From positions 1-48,576 of the forward strand of contig JADGBS010000005.1 in assembly GCA_015231325.1 (NCBI GenBank): DNA of 48,576 nt. The letters run 5' to 3'. The position numbers and the translations under genes were made by a program. Below are positions 33,249 through 42,828 of this stretch, piece by piece; within the stretch, counting starts at the first letter, position 1, and every line of letters begins with the position of its first letter. This DNA is from Oligoflexia bacterium (GTDB taxonomy: Bacteria > Bdellovibrionota > Bacteriovoracia > Bacteriovoracales > Bacteriovoracaceae). Under the pieces are notes generated by a model that searched no databases, was not told the DNA's origin, and saw nothing but the letters and a program-made list of their open reading frames with translations.

Positions 33249-33920
33249 TCAACGGTGTTTCTCAAAAATATTACCGCCCCAAGATTCAATAATTTTGCCA
33301 CTCTCCGAATCAACTCGTGCAGAAAATGCCTGCACTAATCCATTAAAAAATTTAGTATTTACTACCACCAACTCTATCAATCTTCCATAGTAATGGCCAA
33401 GCTTCTCTCTTGGTCCCACTATTTGGATTAATGACTGCTTGCTTTCAACTTTTACTTGCGTATATGGAGGATGAAATCGTAACGATTCCTCCTCCAAATT
33501 TTTTTTCCAGTCTTTATTGTAATAATTCACCAACTTAATCTGCGAGAAGGTAAGCGTCGGCGGCAAATTTTCACCAATAACCATACGACCATATGCTATT
33601 GGATGAATGTCGCCCACATCCTCTCTTTCTATTGCTTTCTCTATAATCTGCGTCTTTGTCTGCGTCTTGGTCTGTGGTCTAATTTTCACGCTCGCTGTCA
33701 CACTCGCGGTCGCGGTTGGTCGCATCTGCACGATCGGTTTTTTCGTCTCTTTTTTGCTTTTGCTTTTGCTTTTGCTTTCGCTTTCGCTTTTATTTTCGCT
33801 AAATTCTTCCTCTTTATGATTTACCATCCATACAACCAATGTCGCTAATATCACTAATATCGCTAGGCCAACCGTCCACAGTAACCATCTATCATTCCTC
33901 CATTTGCTACCCATACCCAT
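33249..33920 (-). CDS. single-pass membrane protein with repeat-rich linker
   Basis: A 223-aa protein: short basic cytoplasmic start, one transmembrane helix (LLWTVGLAILVILATLVVWMV), a Ser-Lys/Ser-Glu linker coded by 6-bp units (33749-33791), a second Thr-Lys linker (QTKTQTKTQ) and a folded domain of about 125 residues facing the periplasm (PPTLTFSQIKLVNYY, RFHPPYTQVKVESKQSLIQIVG, ELVVVNTKFFNGLVQAFSARV). The domain is not recognised. Its place between the peptidase and RHS genes with short gaps suggests it serves the same machine, perhaps as an envelope-spanning adaptor. Confidence 0.7.
   Translation of the reverse strand: MGMGSKWRNDRWLLWTVGLAILVILATLVVWMVNHKEEEFSENKSESESKSKSKSKKETKKPIVQMRPTATASVTASVKIRPQTKTQTKTQIIEKAIEREDVGDIHPIAYGRMVIGENLPPTLTFSQIKLVNYYNKDWKKNLEEESLRFHPPYTQVKVESKQSLIQIVGPREKLGHYYGRLIELVVVNTKFFNGLVQAFSARVDSESGKIIESWGGNIFEKHR
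33749..33791. repeat. in-frame hexamer repeat in the membrane-protein linker
   Basis: Tandem cttttg/ctttcg units (minus strand AAAAGC/GAAAGC) encoding the SKSKSKS run and its SES variant. Confidence 0.85.
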
Positions 33921-33960
33921 ATAACAATCCTATATTCTATTATCCTATTAGCGGGCCTGG

Positions 33961-36636
33961 TTAGTCCGTAACCGTAAATTGAATATGCAAAATCTTAAAT
34001 GGTTTTCCTCCCGCATACTCATAATCCAAATAATCATCATGATCACTACGAATAGGGTCGTGCCAGCAATCGTCGCAATTGGTAAACCGCGCCCGTATGC
34101 GACAATCAAACGTAGTTCCCGGAGGTACCCTTGGATTAATTTCCATCAAAAACATATTTCCCGGACTGACGGTAAGGTCAGATTCTGTTGCCACTACTGA
34201 ATTGGACCATACGCTCATGGGATTGATTTTGGAATAATACGCATGATCTGCTCCCGGAATCACCCGAATAAAACAGTCGAAAGGAGAATTGCTAATCAGG
34301 CATTTTTCTTGCGGAAATCCGACATTCTCACGATATCTTTTTTGTGACACCCACTTACTTTCATTATCATCACGATACTGTACAAGACATATTGGCATCA
34401 ACATCTCTTGCACCGCACTGGCGGCATTCATCTCATTTTCTATTTTGTAGCAATAATTGGCGCTGCCCTGAGCGGCGGTTAAGTTACAACCCTTATGGGT
34501 TCCGTTGAGACGGGTAATGTACTCACAATCACCTACACTAGGGGTACCTGTCGCCAAAGGAGCGGCCCCTTCACTTTCTAAAGGAAATTCATCGTCAAAA
34601 ATATTGCACGGACGAAGGTCTCCGGAATAAATGGCATGGGGATCGCCATTATTTCCACCAGTTATTGAAACATCAGGTACTGGTGTCCAATCTACTAACT
34701 TCCCATGATCCCAATCATTGGCCAAAACCTGTACCCCTCCCATGATTGAATTAGAATTATTGAACAACACCGGCAAGATCCCAACAATTTCGCCAGGACT
34801 AATTTTTCCGTTATTATTGTTGTAAGACAAATCCCCAGGAATCAGAGGGGAGATGTTAGTAATCATCCCTGCACTCTTTAAAGAAGAGATCATCGCAGAA
34901 ATATCTTTTGCCTTATCATAAACATAGAAAGTGCTGCCCTTAGGATTAAGTATCAAGTAGTCTTTAGGTATCGATATGCTCCTCAGTGCATTACCCGAGG
35001 TCACTGCTGTCAAGGTTCCGCTGTGCCCCATCAGTACACCATTGCCGTTGTCATTGTAGGTTTTAAATAATAACAGGCCATACTTATCTAATAATTTTTC
35101 CAACTGATCTTTCCCATAAACTCCATGGGGACAACTGACTAATCCTGCCCCAATACCTACGTTGGTATCTGCCAGCTTAATAAAAAATTTACTAAAACTT
35201 TGCATGAATTTACGGTAGTTCAGGGGGTTAACAGCACGATACCACAGATAGGAGAGATATGCGCCGCTAGTGTCACTAATTGCCGACAAATTGACCCGGT
35301 CCGGTAAATTGCTCGCAGAAAATCCTGTCTGGTAATCGCTCGCTTTGGAAGTTAAATCACCCAACTCACCCATGGTTTCAATAAGACAAAAATAGATTAA
35401 CTTCACCGCAGCACCACGATCAATCCCACAGACACTTACCAATTCGTCTGCCAAGGCCACTAAAAAGTGAGTAAGAATCTCTCCTCCCAAATGCGGATCC
35501 TCGGCCGGTTCTTTAGGATAATTAGGATCGTAATTAACATAGAAAGGATATGAAAGTCTGCCATCATCACTGCGACTGATCCCGTCTATGTGCATGGGAT
35601 CCTCTTCGCTCATCGGTCGAGTCACACCTAAAAGGCCCATTCCCCACTCTCCTAGATGAGTGCGATAGTTCATTGCATAAGAAGAAAAATCAGAGAGCCC
35701 TTCACCAATTGCCTCTGCCTCCTCACCACCACCACGCCCTCCCATCTGCACCTTGGCCAAAGTAAGGGCGAGCGCTGCCGCTCGATTGCGCGCATTAAGT
35801 AATACACTGATGAAGGCATGGTTTAGCTCATGATAGATCACTGTAGGATCCTGGGCGGCACAAAAATTGGGATGATTTGCAATATCCGTAAGTTCTGGGT
35901 GCTCAGCTATTTTGGGATAACAGGGAAGGCAAAGATAATTATTGGCCGGACTATAAAACGCCCAACTGGCCAGATCACCTAAATCGCAGTCGGAGTAAAC
36001 CATCAACTCATTATCAGTCCAATAGGCCTTTTGTGTGTATAACCTTGGACTAACTGCAGTAGGGTAGCTCCCGGGATGTTGGATAATGGACAAGCGATAA
36101 AGTGCAGCAAAAAAATCTTGTAGTTTGCTAATAACTTTATTCACGTGATAGTAGGATTGCACCTGAGTGAAATCGCTCCCGTTAGGATCAAATGCCCAAC
36201 GCCCCTTGTAGGAAACTAGTGGTACGGATGTCGATTTCCGCAACACTTTGAAACACTGCTGATAACTATAAGGCAAATCAGAAGCGTAATCAGTCGAGTT
36301 CGGACCGCAGGAACCCTCTAACGTAGATGAATAAGTAATATAATCCTGAGTTGAGAGTAACAGGGTACTAAAATCCAAATTCAAATCAGTAAGGGTAGGA
36401 TCACCAGAAAGGATTCGCGGATTGTCGTGCAAAACCCGTCCGTACCCAACACTTACAGATTCAGGATTATTTTTGTTACCTACAGTCGCATCTACCGTTT
36501 GCACACCAGCGCGCCCACCGCTGCCAGTGCTATCGGTTTTACAAGCAAAACCTGTCAGTAATAACATCAACAAAATAATTACTGAAAAATAAATTTCCTT
36601 CCCCATCTTTTCCCATCTTTCTCCATCGTTCTCCAT
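33961..36636 (-). CDS. large exported metallopeptidase-like protein, probable lipoprotein
   Basis: An 891-aa protein. A hydrophobic signal (FSVIILLMLLLTGFACKTD) ends in a Cys at 32 that could be lipidated, although the -3 residue is not ideal. Residues 269-273 are HELNH, and 40 residues on comes GEGLSDF (Glu313, Asp317). The HExxH...ExxxD arrangement is that of gluzincins such as M36 fungalysins, so zinc peptidase activity is likely. The rest (about 320-891) has domains I do not recognise, with an FDCRIRARFTNCDDC Cys cluster near the end. The ATG at 36634-36636 directly follows the TAA of the upstream gene, so coupling is likely; ATG at 36604-36606 would give a cleaner signal peptide. It may process the neighbouring large proteins. 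Confidence 0.75.
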   Translation of the reverse strand: MENDGERWEKMGKEIYFSVIILLMLLLTGFACKTDSTGSGGRAGVQTVDATVGNKNNPESVSVGYGRVLHDNPRILSGDPTLTDLNLDFSTLLLSTQDYITYSSTLEGSCGPNSTDYASDLPYSYQQCFKVLRKSTSVPLVSYKGRWAFDPNGSDFTQVQSYYHVNKVISKLQDFFAALYRLSIIQHPGSYPTAVSPRLYTQKAYWTDNELMVYSDCDLGDLASWAFYSPANNYLCLPCYPKIAEHPELTDIANHPNFCAAQDPTVIYHELNHAFISVLLNARNRAAALALTLAKVQMGGRGGGEEAEAIGEGLSDFSSYAMNYRTHLGEWGMGLLGVTRPMSEEDPMHIDGISRSDDGRLSYPFYVNYDPNYPKEPAEDPHLGGEILTHFLVALADELVSVCGIDRGAAVKLIYFCLIETMGELGDLTSKASDYQTGFSASNLPDRVNLSAISDTSGAYLSYLWYRAVNPLNYRKFMQSFSKFFIKLADTNVGIGAGLVSCPHGVYGKDQLEKLLDKYGLLLFKTYNDNGNGVLMGHSGTLTAVTSGNALRSISIPKDYLILNPKGSTFYVYDKAKDISAMISSLKSAGMITNISPLIPGDLSYNNNNGKISPGEIVGILPVLFNNSNSIMGGVQVLANDWDHGKLVDWTPVPDVSITGGNNGDPHAIYSGDLRPCNIFDDEFPLESEGAAPLATGTPSVGDCEYITRLNGTHKGCNLTAAQGSANYCYKIENEMNAASAVQEMLMPICLVQYRDDNESKWVSQKRYRENVGFPQEKCLISNSPFDCFIRVIPGADHAYYSKINPMSVWSNSVVATESDLTVSPGNMFLMEINPRVPPGTTFDCRIRARFTNCDDCWHDPIRSDHDDYLDYEYAGGKPFKILHIQFTVTD

Positions 36637-39600
36637 TTAGTACCGAACCGAACCGACCCCTGGCATGACTGAAGGAACTCCCCCCACTCCCGATCCGCCA
36701 GTTGTCGGGGTCAGTGGATTCATCATATTCATCATGTTGGCCATCTGACATTCAGGCAATCCTGCGCTCTGCATCTTCGTTGTCAACCTTCTGTTGAGAT
36801 CGGATTGAAGTGAGGACTGTTGTAGGGCTATGGACATAAGCGGACCAGTGATACGATTAACAGTTTTTGCTTTTCCCGACATAATCGTAAGTTCTAATAT
36901 GGTGTTCATCCTCGCCTCTGAATCCGAAGCCGAGGACGCAAAGCCTCCACCAGGTGCTGTCCCCGTCGCCGGTAACATCGATGGATACGATACAACATTA
37001 GCAGCAGCTATGGCCTTTTGTTTGTTACCTTCAGAACCGCGGATCGCATCAATTGCTTCACAAAGTTGCATAGCGTTATTGTCGCCTTTTGGGCAGCCAT
37101 CTTCGCCCTCAAGTACCAACCGTGGTGCATCCCCATTAATGTCTAGCGCGCAATATTTAAGACCCACTGCCTGACTCAATCGTGCCAACTGAAGAATAAG
37201 GCCCCCACCACTAGAACCATCAAACTGCCCGCAAGAAATACTAGTACTACCCACCATGATTGGTTTAGTCGAAACCACTTCACCCTTATCATCCAAACAA
37301 TCATTATTTTCATTATTTTCATTTCTCATCATCGATTCTATCTGGTTATCCGTTAGATGGGCACCAAACTGTACTGCAATTTGATCTTGAATCGATTGCA
37401 TCTGGCCTTTGACGGACATTATGACGTTTTTTGCAAAGTTATCTGTTTTTCCCGCCATTTTACAAAGCTGAACCATCTTTGTATTCCCGCCCTGCAATGC
37501 GGCCATTAGCGGATTGCTCATAGTCTGCTGAGTTTGTCCCATGGAAGTCCCCTGCATAGCGCAATATTGCGACAATGAGGCCACCCTACTGGCAGTTGGA
37601 CCCATTACTGCCATTCCCCCCATCGGTAGCGACGATGCCACCGGTTGCAATTGGGTCAGCGTATTCATTGCCGCCTGTGCCGAACCAGCGCATCCTGGAC
37701 CAGGAATTATCATATTCGCCTGGTTGCACATCTGCATCTGTAGCTGACGCGCCCTCATTTCATCCTGTGTCTTCTTGTTAGCGGCAGCGGTCTTTTGCTG
37801 ATCGTAGGTTCCTGCGGCCTTAGAACATTTATCCTGTTCTCCTTTCCAATAGGCCATCTCCTTAGTATGTCCTTCTTTTATGGTTGCTATATGCTTCTCG
37901 ATCTCGGCCTTTGCCGCTTGCTGTTGTTTTTGCAAAGCTTCTGATAATCCTGATAATTTTGGCCCTACGGCATCCAAAGAATCGAATGATCCATCCCCCA
38001 CCAACATAGCTCCTTTACTATCCCCCTCTGGTGGCGTCGGTATAGAAAGACTTTTAAGGATTTCGTTGGCATCAAATCGTGATTTAGGAATAACTGCCGA
38101 TAACTTGGCGGCGTCACTCTTAACCTTCTGCGCCACTGATTGCAATGTAGAATTTTGCTTAGCTATCTCTGCGAGGAACTGCTTATTGTAAACTGCCGCA
38201 ATCGCCTCCATCTCTTTGACACGCTTCTGAACTATTTGGTCAGCACTGGCCAAACACTGGGTAGTGTCTTGAGCACAAGCTTTGGCCTGTTTCACGCAAA
38301 ATTTGTCGCTATTGATATCTAAACGATTGGCGCAATCGCCAGCACCTATCATAGGAGGAATCCCTTTGCACTCTAGCAATTGCTGACGCATAGCGTCCGC
38401 GATAGCATTTTCACTATTGCCCACATCTTTCTGAATACCATTGAGTGCCTCAACTGCTTTTCTTTGGGCCTCAGCATAGGTGTCACCTCCAGGTTCTACT
38501 GGGGTTACTTTGTACCATTCCTCACAGTACTTCCAGTTACCTTCTAAAGCAGTAGCAAGATCCGGAGGGGAACCGGCCCCCGCGCCTCTTTTTTCTAGGT
38601 TCACTCGAAATACTACCGAACGCCGTGATGTCACACTTTTTAACCGCTTCAGCTGTTCCTCAAGAGTAATATCTGCATCGAACACCCTGTCTTTCTCTAA
38701 ATCTTGTATGAATCCTTTAAGCGACTCATCTTTTGTGTCTACTAACCGTCCTTCATCATATCGACGAAGATTTTCCAGTAAAAAATCTTTTGAGAAAACA
38801 TCTTTGTTTGTCGCTAAGCACTTCGAAATAGTCGTCTTTTTAAAAAAATCCAAATTTAAATTTCTAACTTTTTCATCTTTGTTATCTAGCGCTTTTTTCA
38901 AATCAGCAATTCCACCCCACGGCAAAGAAGTAATACCTCCGCTCTTACTGATTCGATCTTGGACTTCTTTGTATTTAACTTCCAAATTACCTGCTTGCTT
39001 TTTGAAAACTCCCTCAACAATCGGAAAATTCAACGCCACTCCAGAAGCTACACCGCTTTGGGACTGTTCTTTTAGCGAGGCGATATCCTGCTCTAATCTC
39101 CTTGCAATGTCACCATTGTCAATTGCACGAGTCATATCTGCGGCCTTCGCCTGACCTTCACGCATTTTAGCTAAGAATCCTCGAAGTCCAACCGGTCCCA
39201 ACGCGGCAAAATCTACAACGTTTTTACAATTAGTACCTTCAAAATAGCTGCCTATGTATGTGTCACTTGCCGCTCCTGCCGCTCCGCCTCCACCGCCTCC
39301 ATCCAACTCCTGTTTCAATCCGCCAAGCTGAGTTAATTGGCCGCCGGTGAGTCTGTTTTTTAATTCTGCACTTTGCTGGACCAACTGCGATATCACTTCT
39401 GCAATCCAATCCGCCTGTGAGGCCAACTGATCGAACAAAAGGTCTGATTTATTTTGGATACATTCAACCCCTTCCGTGTCGCTCTTCTTTTCCTTTCCTG
39501 TAAGTAGCATTTTGGAATAATTTTCGGCATGTGCTTCCGCAATTTTGGCATTTTGCACAACCAATCCCCTTTGGTTCTCATAAGCAAGAGGATTAGCAGG

Positions 39601-40185
39601 ATCGAATGGAATATTGGCACAGTTATCCGCGACAAAATGGTCCTGTGCAGCATAACCAATTTTGCAACCACTAAAATAGTCATCATTACGAATCTGTGTT
39701 GGACTGACATTACTAGATGCACTCAGCTCCGCATTTGCCTGAATAATCTTGGACTGCATTGCCATAGCAACCCCATCCCCTGCTATTTGGGTCGCACTTG
39801 AAAGGGCCATCATCCCCATGGCCATGTTACTGCTTGCCCCTCCGCCGCCCACCAGCCCTTGAACATTACCAGTCGTTGACGCAAAAGGCATGGCGCCTCC
39901 CCCCATTCCCATCCCCATCATCATGGGATTCATCATAGGAGACACTGGCATACCACTATAGCCACCACTGCTATAACCACCACTGTAGCCACCGCTGTAC
40001 CCTCCTGGCATGTACGTTTGCATATTTCCCCCAGGAACTGCCATCTGAGCAACAATTAATTCCGGTCTAAATATCAAAGACACGACTGATAAAAAGACTA
40101 TCAATCTGTTCAATCTATTCAATCTATTCAATCTATTCCCTCTGTTCCCTCTGTTCCCTCTGTTCCCTCTGTTCCATTTACACAT
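36637..40185 (-). CDS. 1182-aa secreted Met/Gly-rich coiled-coil protein, unknown family
   Basis: It starts MCKW, then a GNR/LNR tripeptide repeat (40102-40176) as the positive n-region of a signal peptide (LIVFLSVVSLIF, cleavage near IVA-Q). The mature start is Gly/Tyr/Met-rich (GGYSGGYSGGYSSGGYSG, MMNPMMMGMGMGGG), then come long Gln/Ala/Lys-rich helices with coiled-coil character (for example LQKQQQAAKAEIEKHIATIK) and scattered Cys. The C-terminus is again Met/Gly-rich (NMMNMMNPLTP). No domain is recognised. GAGG lies eleven bases before the ATG. It is the first gene of the leftward block and shares its 231-bp upstream region with the divergent FHA-RDD gene. A surface fibre or matrix role is a guess. 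Confidence 0.8.
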   Translation of the reverse strand: MCKWNRGNRGNRGNRGNRLNRLNRLNRLIVFLSVVSLIFRPELIVAQMAVPGGNMQTYMPGGYSGGYSGGYSSGGYSGMPVSPMMNPMMMGMGMGGGAMPFASTTGNVQGLVGGGGASSNMAMGMMALSSATQIAGDGVAMAMQSKIIQANAELSASSNVSPTQIRNDDYFSGCKIGYAAQDHFVADNCANIPFDPANPLAYENQRGLVVQNAKIAEAHAENYSKMLLTGKEKKSDTEGVECIQNKSDLLFDQLASQADWIAEVISQLVQQSAELKNRLTGGQLTQLGGLKQELDGGGGGGAAGAASDTYIGSYFEGTNCKNVVDFAALGPVGLRGFLAKMREGQAKAADMTRAIDNGDIARRLEQDIASLKEQSQSGVASGVALNFPIVEGVFKKQAGNLEVKYKEVQDRISKSGGITSLPWGGIADLKKALDNKDEKVRNLNLDFFKKTTISKCLATNKDVFSKDFLLENLRRYDEGRLVDTKDESLKGFIQDLEKDRVFDADITLEEQLKRLKSVTSRRSVVFRVNLEKRGAGAGSPPDLATALEGNWKYCEEWYKVTPVEPGGDTYAEAQRKAVEALNGIQKDVGNSENAIADAMRQQLLECKGIPPMIGAGDCANRLDINSDKFCVKQAKACAQDTTQCLASADQIVQKRVKEMEAIAAVYNKQFLAEIAKQNSTLQSVAQKVKSDAAKLSAVIPKSRFDANEILKSLSIPTPPEGDSKGAMLVGDGSFDSLDAVGPKLSGLSEALQKQQQAAKAEIEKHIATIKEGHTKEMAYWKGEQDKCSKAAGTYDQQKTAAANKKTQDEMRARQLQMQMCNQANMIIPGPGCAGSAQAAMNTLTQLQPVASSLPMGGMAVMGPTASRVASLSQYCAMQGTSMGQTQQTMSNPLMAALQGGNTKMVQLCKMAGKTDNFAKNVIMSVKGQMQSIQDQIAVQFGAHLTDNQIESMMRNENNENNDCLDDKGEVVSTKPIMVGSTSISCGQFDGSSGGGLILQLARLSQAVGLKYCALDINGDAPRLVLEGEDGCPKGDNNAMQLCEAIDAIRGSEGNKQKAIAAANVVSYPSMLPATGTAPGGGFASSASDSEARMNTILELTIMSGKAKTVNRITGPLMSIALQQSSLQSDLNRRLTTKMQSAGLPECQMANMMNMMNPLTPTTGGSGVGGVPSVMPGVGSVRY
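40102..40176. repeat. in-frame 9-bp tandem repeat in a signal-peptide n-region
   Basis: Two related nonamer arrays in series, about four copies each, coding GNR then LNR on the minus strand. Copy-number change would alter only the length of the basic region before the export signal. Confidence 0.9.
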
Positions 40186-40416
40186 ATTTCTTTACCCTCG
40201 AGTTTAAAAACATATTTTCGCACGTACCTTCACAGCTATACGTTTCGACATTTTTTCAAACGCCTATAGTAAAAATTAAGAATTAAGAATTAAGAATTAA
40301 AAATTAAGAATTAAGTACTAAGAACAAACTAGCAATAAACTATAGTAAAGCGCTTCCATATAGTTAATATTCATCTTTACTTTCCGCTTTCTTTCAATCG
40401 GTATAATATTGAAATT
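40186..40416. promoter_or_regulatory. divergent promoter region
   Basis: 231 bases between the leftward 1182-aa gene and the rightward FHA-RDD gene. It holds a tandem heptamer (40273-40316) and, on the plus strand, TATAAT at 40402-40407, nine bases before the ATG at 40417. The expected transcription start (40413-40415) leaves two to four leader bases, and no ribosome site is present. No good -35 box is seen. Confidence 0.5.
40273..40316. repeat. tandem heptamer AATTAAG, about six copies
   Basis: A/T-rich period-7 array with one imperfect unit, centred between the two divergent genes. It could bend DNA or set promoter spacing for both. Confidence 0.85.
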
Positions 40417-42828
40417 ATGAAAGAGACTTTTACTACCACCACCACCCCTACTACAACTACCCATACTATTACCCAAAAAATTAACAATAAATGCCAATTG
40501 GTCATCAATCTTGCTCAACAATTCAATGTAGAAAATGATCTAGCAGCAAAGGGGCCGAGTAAGGCCATCCTTTTCGGAAAAAAAAAACCTGCAACTTTTC
40601 GTATTGCTGATCCCAAATTATCAGATGAACATTGTTCTATATCCGACGAAGACGGAGTTTTACTGCTCACTGACTTGAACAGTGCTACCGGAACCTGGAT
40701 TAATGAAAAAAAGTTGTTTCCCGGTGCGACAGTTATCCTACAACACCTAGACAAAATTCGTATCGGTGTATCTAAGATACAACTCATTTTTGTTAGCACG
40801 GATCTAGAAAAAGAGTTCGATTTTGTTTCCCCGCCTCCTTCCCCCCCTCCCAGCTCATCGATAACCGAGATAACCGCACTCGACGAACCAGATTCAAACA
40901 AAAAAAAGGAAAAACGAAAGAAAAAAAATTTCAGTATCCTTCTCAGAGCGCTCGCATTTCTGTTCGACATCTGCCTGGTATATATTCTTTTCTCACACAT
41001 GTCATTGCACCCTACCTATCAAAAGTTTATTAACATCATCATCTCGCTTTTTGACCAGCTACTTCTACTTGACCAGCTACTGCCATTGCGGCCACCGCAC
41101 CTACCGTTAATCGCCAATGGAATAGTTTTTTGGATTATATTTCACGTCTACGCTATCTTATTTACGTTCATAACTGGAGTATCTCTCGCTCAAGCGTTAA
41201 TCGGTGCCGCTGGTGGAGAATCGTGGGTATGGAATCGTTTTGGTGGTGCTGCCCGAACATTAATTGGAATGTTCACCACTCCCTTGCTTATTACTGAACT
41301 CCCTATACTTTGGGGGAAGAGGAGTTTTCGTGAATGGGTAACCATGACATCACTCACCAAACGAGGAACGCTTATTTCTTTTACCGCAGTTGTCTCCCTT
41401 TTACTACTTCTACCCCTTTATTTTGGATTAGTCTTCCTCTGGCCATTACTATTAGATCCGAATATAGACCTGGTCCTAGACCTAAATATTGCTAATGCCA
41501 CCAAGACTGCTGTCGCCGCTAATGAACCTGCCACTCCTGCCACACCTGCAGTCTCCTCCGCCCATTATCGATTCACCGTGACCACGGCAGACATGGGTAG
41601 TTTATCGAATAACACATCACTACTACTTCCCAGCTTCGAAATAAAGATGATCGATGGTAATAAAAAGAAGATAAGTCCATATCTGGCAATTTTTGATTCA
41701 TCTAGTGGAATGAGTGGAACTTTTATCGCACAAGATTATTCTCCAATAATAACTATCATTAATAAGGCCACTCCACTGATGCCTTTTTTCTCTCGGGAGT
41801 ATCCATCGCTATGGTATTACTTGCAGAGAAACGCAACAAGAACAGTCTATCCTGGCCTATCAACAGAAGAGCGTACAGAGTTAAGACAATTGATTACCAC
41901 GTCCATAGAATTGGGAACCAAAAATCTTTATGGCACTGTGCTTACTATCATGAGCAATGCGCATTATCTCTACGGATACACATATATAAAACGAGAACTC
42001 TATTCGCTGCTATTTCCATTCGCCACTGAAGACCCGTTATTCAACAAATTTTTACATAAATTACATAACTATATCGCTTATATTGCCACCCTATTCCCCT
42101 CGAAAGAACTATCTAATAGCATACTCAAATATTTCGAAACGATCACAGTAAATGACAAACAACTATATCAACTACCCTCCCAAAATTCACCGACTTCACC
42201 ACGCGATCGACTCTCGCTAATAAAATTAAATAATCACTATTTTTTGTATAGTAATTTTAGCGGAATACGAAAAATTCTCCTACCCATTGATAGCTTCAAT
42301 GGCATATTCTATGAACTGAATTTTACAGGGACCACACCTTCCGCGGATGCTCAAAAATTTGCTGAAAAATTTATTGAATACCTCTCCAATAATTTAATTT
42401 GGAATTTCGATTCGATCAGCAATCAACCCACACTCACACCCACATCCGCTACTCCTGCCCTTGAAACAAACAACACCAACCTCTGGCAAATTATCGATCT
42501 CTATGCTCAAACAGATGTACCTATAAAAACACGTCAACAGTTGGAGACATATCTTTACAAATTATATTTTGATTTAGGAACTCACAATGAGCTATACTCA
42601 TGGTCGTTGTACAATTTGAGAAAAATTCGTATCGCTACTGAGCTGCTTAGTGAATACCTTCCGATCGAACAGCGACTTGGTAGAATGAATTATGTCGAAC
42701 AGCTGAACCAACTTGAAAACGCGTTTAATGATAAAAACTACGCCTTTTTTCAGTTGAAAGACGCCGTCAGCAATGACGCCGTCAGCAAAGAAAATATCAG
42801 CAAGGAGAATGCTTTGTGGAAATACTAG
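40417..42828 (+). CDS. FHA-RDD membrane protein
   Basis: An 803-aa protein. Residues 1-20 are a threonine run (TFTTTTTPTTTTHT). Residues about 50-125 are an FHA domain (KAILFGKKKPATFRIADPKL, DEHCSISDEDG, LTDLNSATGTWINEKKL), which binds phosphothreonine. After a Pro/Ser and Lys-rich linker comes an RDD-type membrane domain (RALAFLFDICLVYIL to about 360, with the ALIGAAGGESWVWNR signature region). The remaining 440 residues are presumably periplasmic and unrecognised. Such fusions may link Ser/Thr phosphorylation to an envelope process. No kinase gene is in the window. The start follows a -10 box with no ribosome site (see 40186-40416). Its end overlaps uppP by 13 nt and contains a 15-bp duplication (DAVSNDAVSKEN). 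Confidence 0.82.
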   Translation: MKETFTTTTTPTTTTHTITQKINNKCQLVINLAQQFNVENDLAAKGPSKAILFGKKKPATFRIADPKLSDEHCSISDEDGVLLLTDLNSATGTWINEKKLFPGATVILQHLDKIRIGVSKIQLIFVSTDLEKEFDFVSPPPSPPPSSSITEITALDEPDSNKKKEKRKKKNFSILLRALAFLFDICLVYILFSHMSLHPTYQKFINIIISLFDQLLLLDQLLPLRPPHLPLIANGIVFWIIFHVYAILFTFITGVSLAQALIGAAGGESWVWNRFGGAARTLIGMFTTPLLITELPILWGKRSFREWVTMTSLTKRGTLISFTAVVSLLLLLPLYFGLVFLWPLLLDPNIDLVLDLNIANATKTAVAANEPATPATPAVSSAHYRFTVTTADMGSLSNNTSLLLPSFEIKMIDGNKKKISPYLAIFDSSSGMSGTFIAQDYSPIITIINKATPLMPFFSREYPSLWYYLQRNATRTVYPGLSTEERTELRQLITTSIELGTKNLYGTVLTIMSNAHYLYGYTYIKRELYSLLFPFATEDPLFNKFLHKLHNYIAYIATLFPSKELSNSILKYFETITVNDKQLYQLPSQNSPTSPRDRLSLIKLNNHYFLYSNFSGIRKILLPIDSFNGIFYELNFTGTTPSADAQKFAEKFIEYLSNNLIWNFDSISNQPTLTPTSATPALETNNTNLWQIIDLYAQTDVPIKTRQQLETYLYKLYFDLGTHNELYSWSLYNLRKIRIATELLSEYLPIEQRLGRMNYVEQLNQLENAFNDKNYAFFQLKDAVSNDAVSKENISKENALWKY

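Noticed and set aside
33961-36636. Plain structural lipoprotein
   Set aside because: The HELNH plus GEGLSDF arrangement is too specific to ignore, so peptidase-like is preferred.
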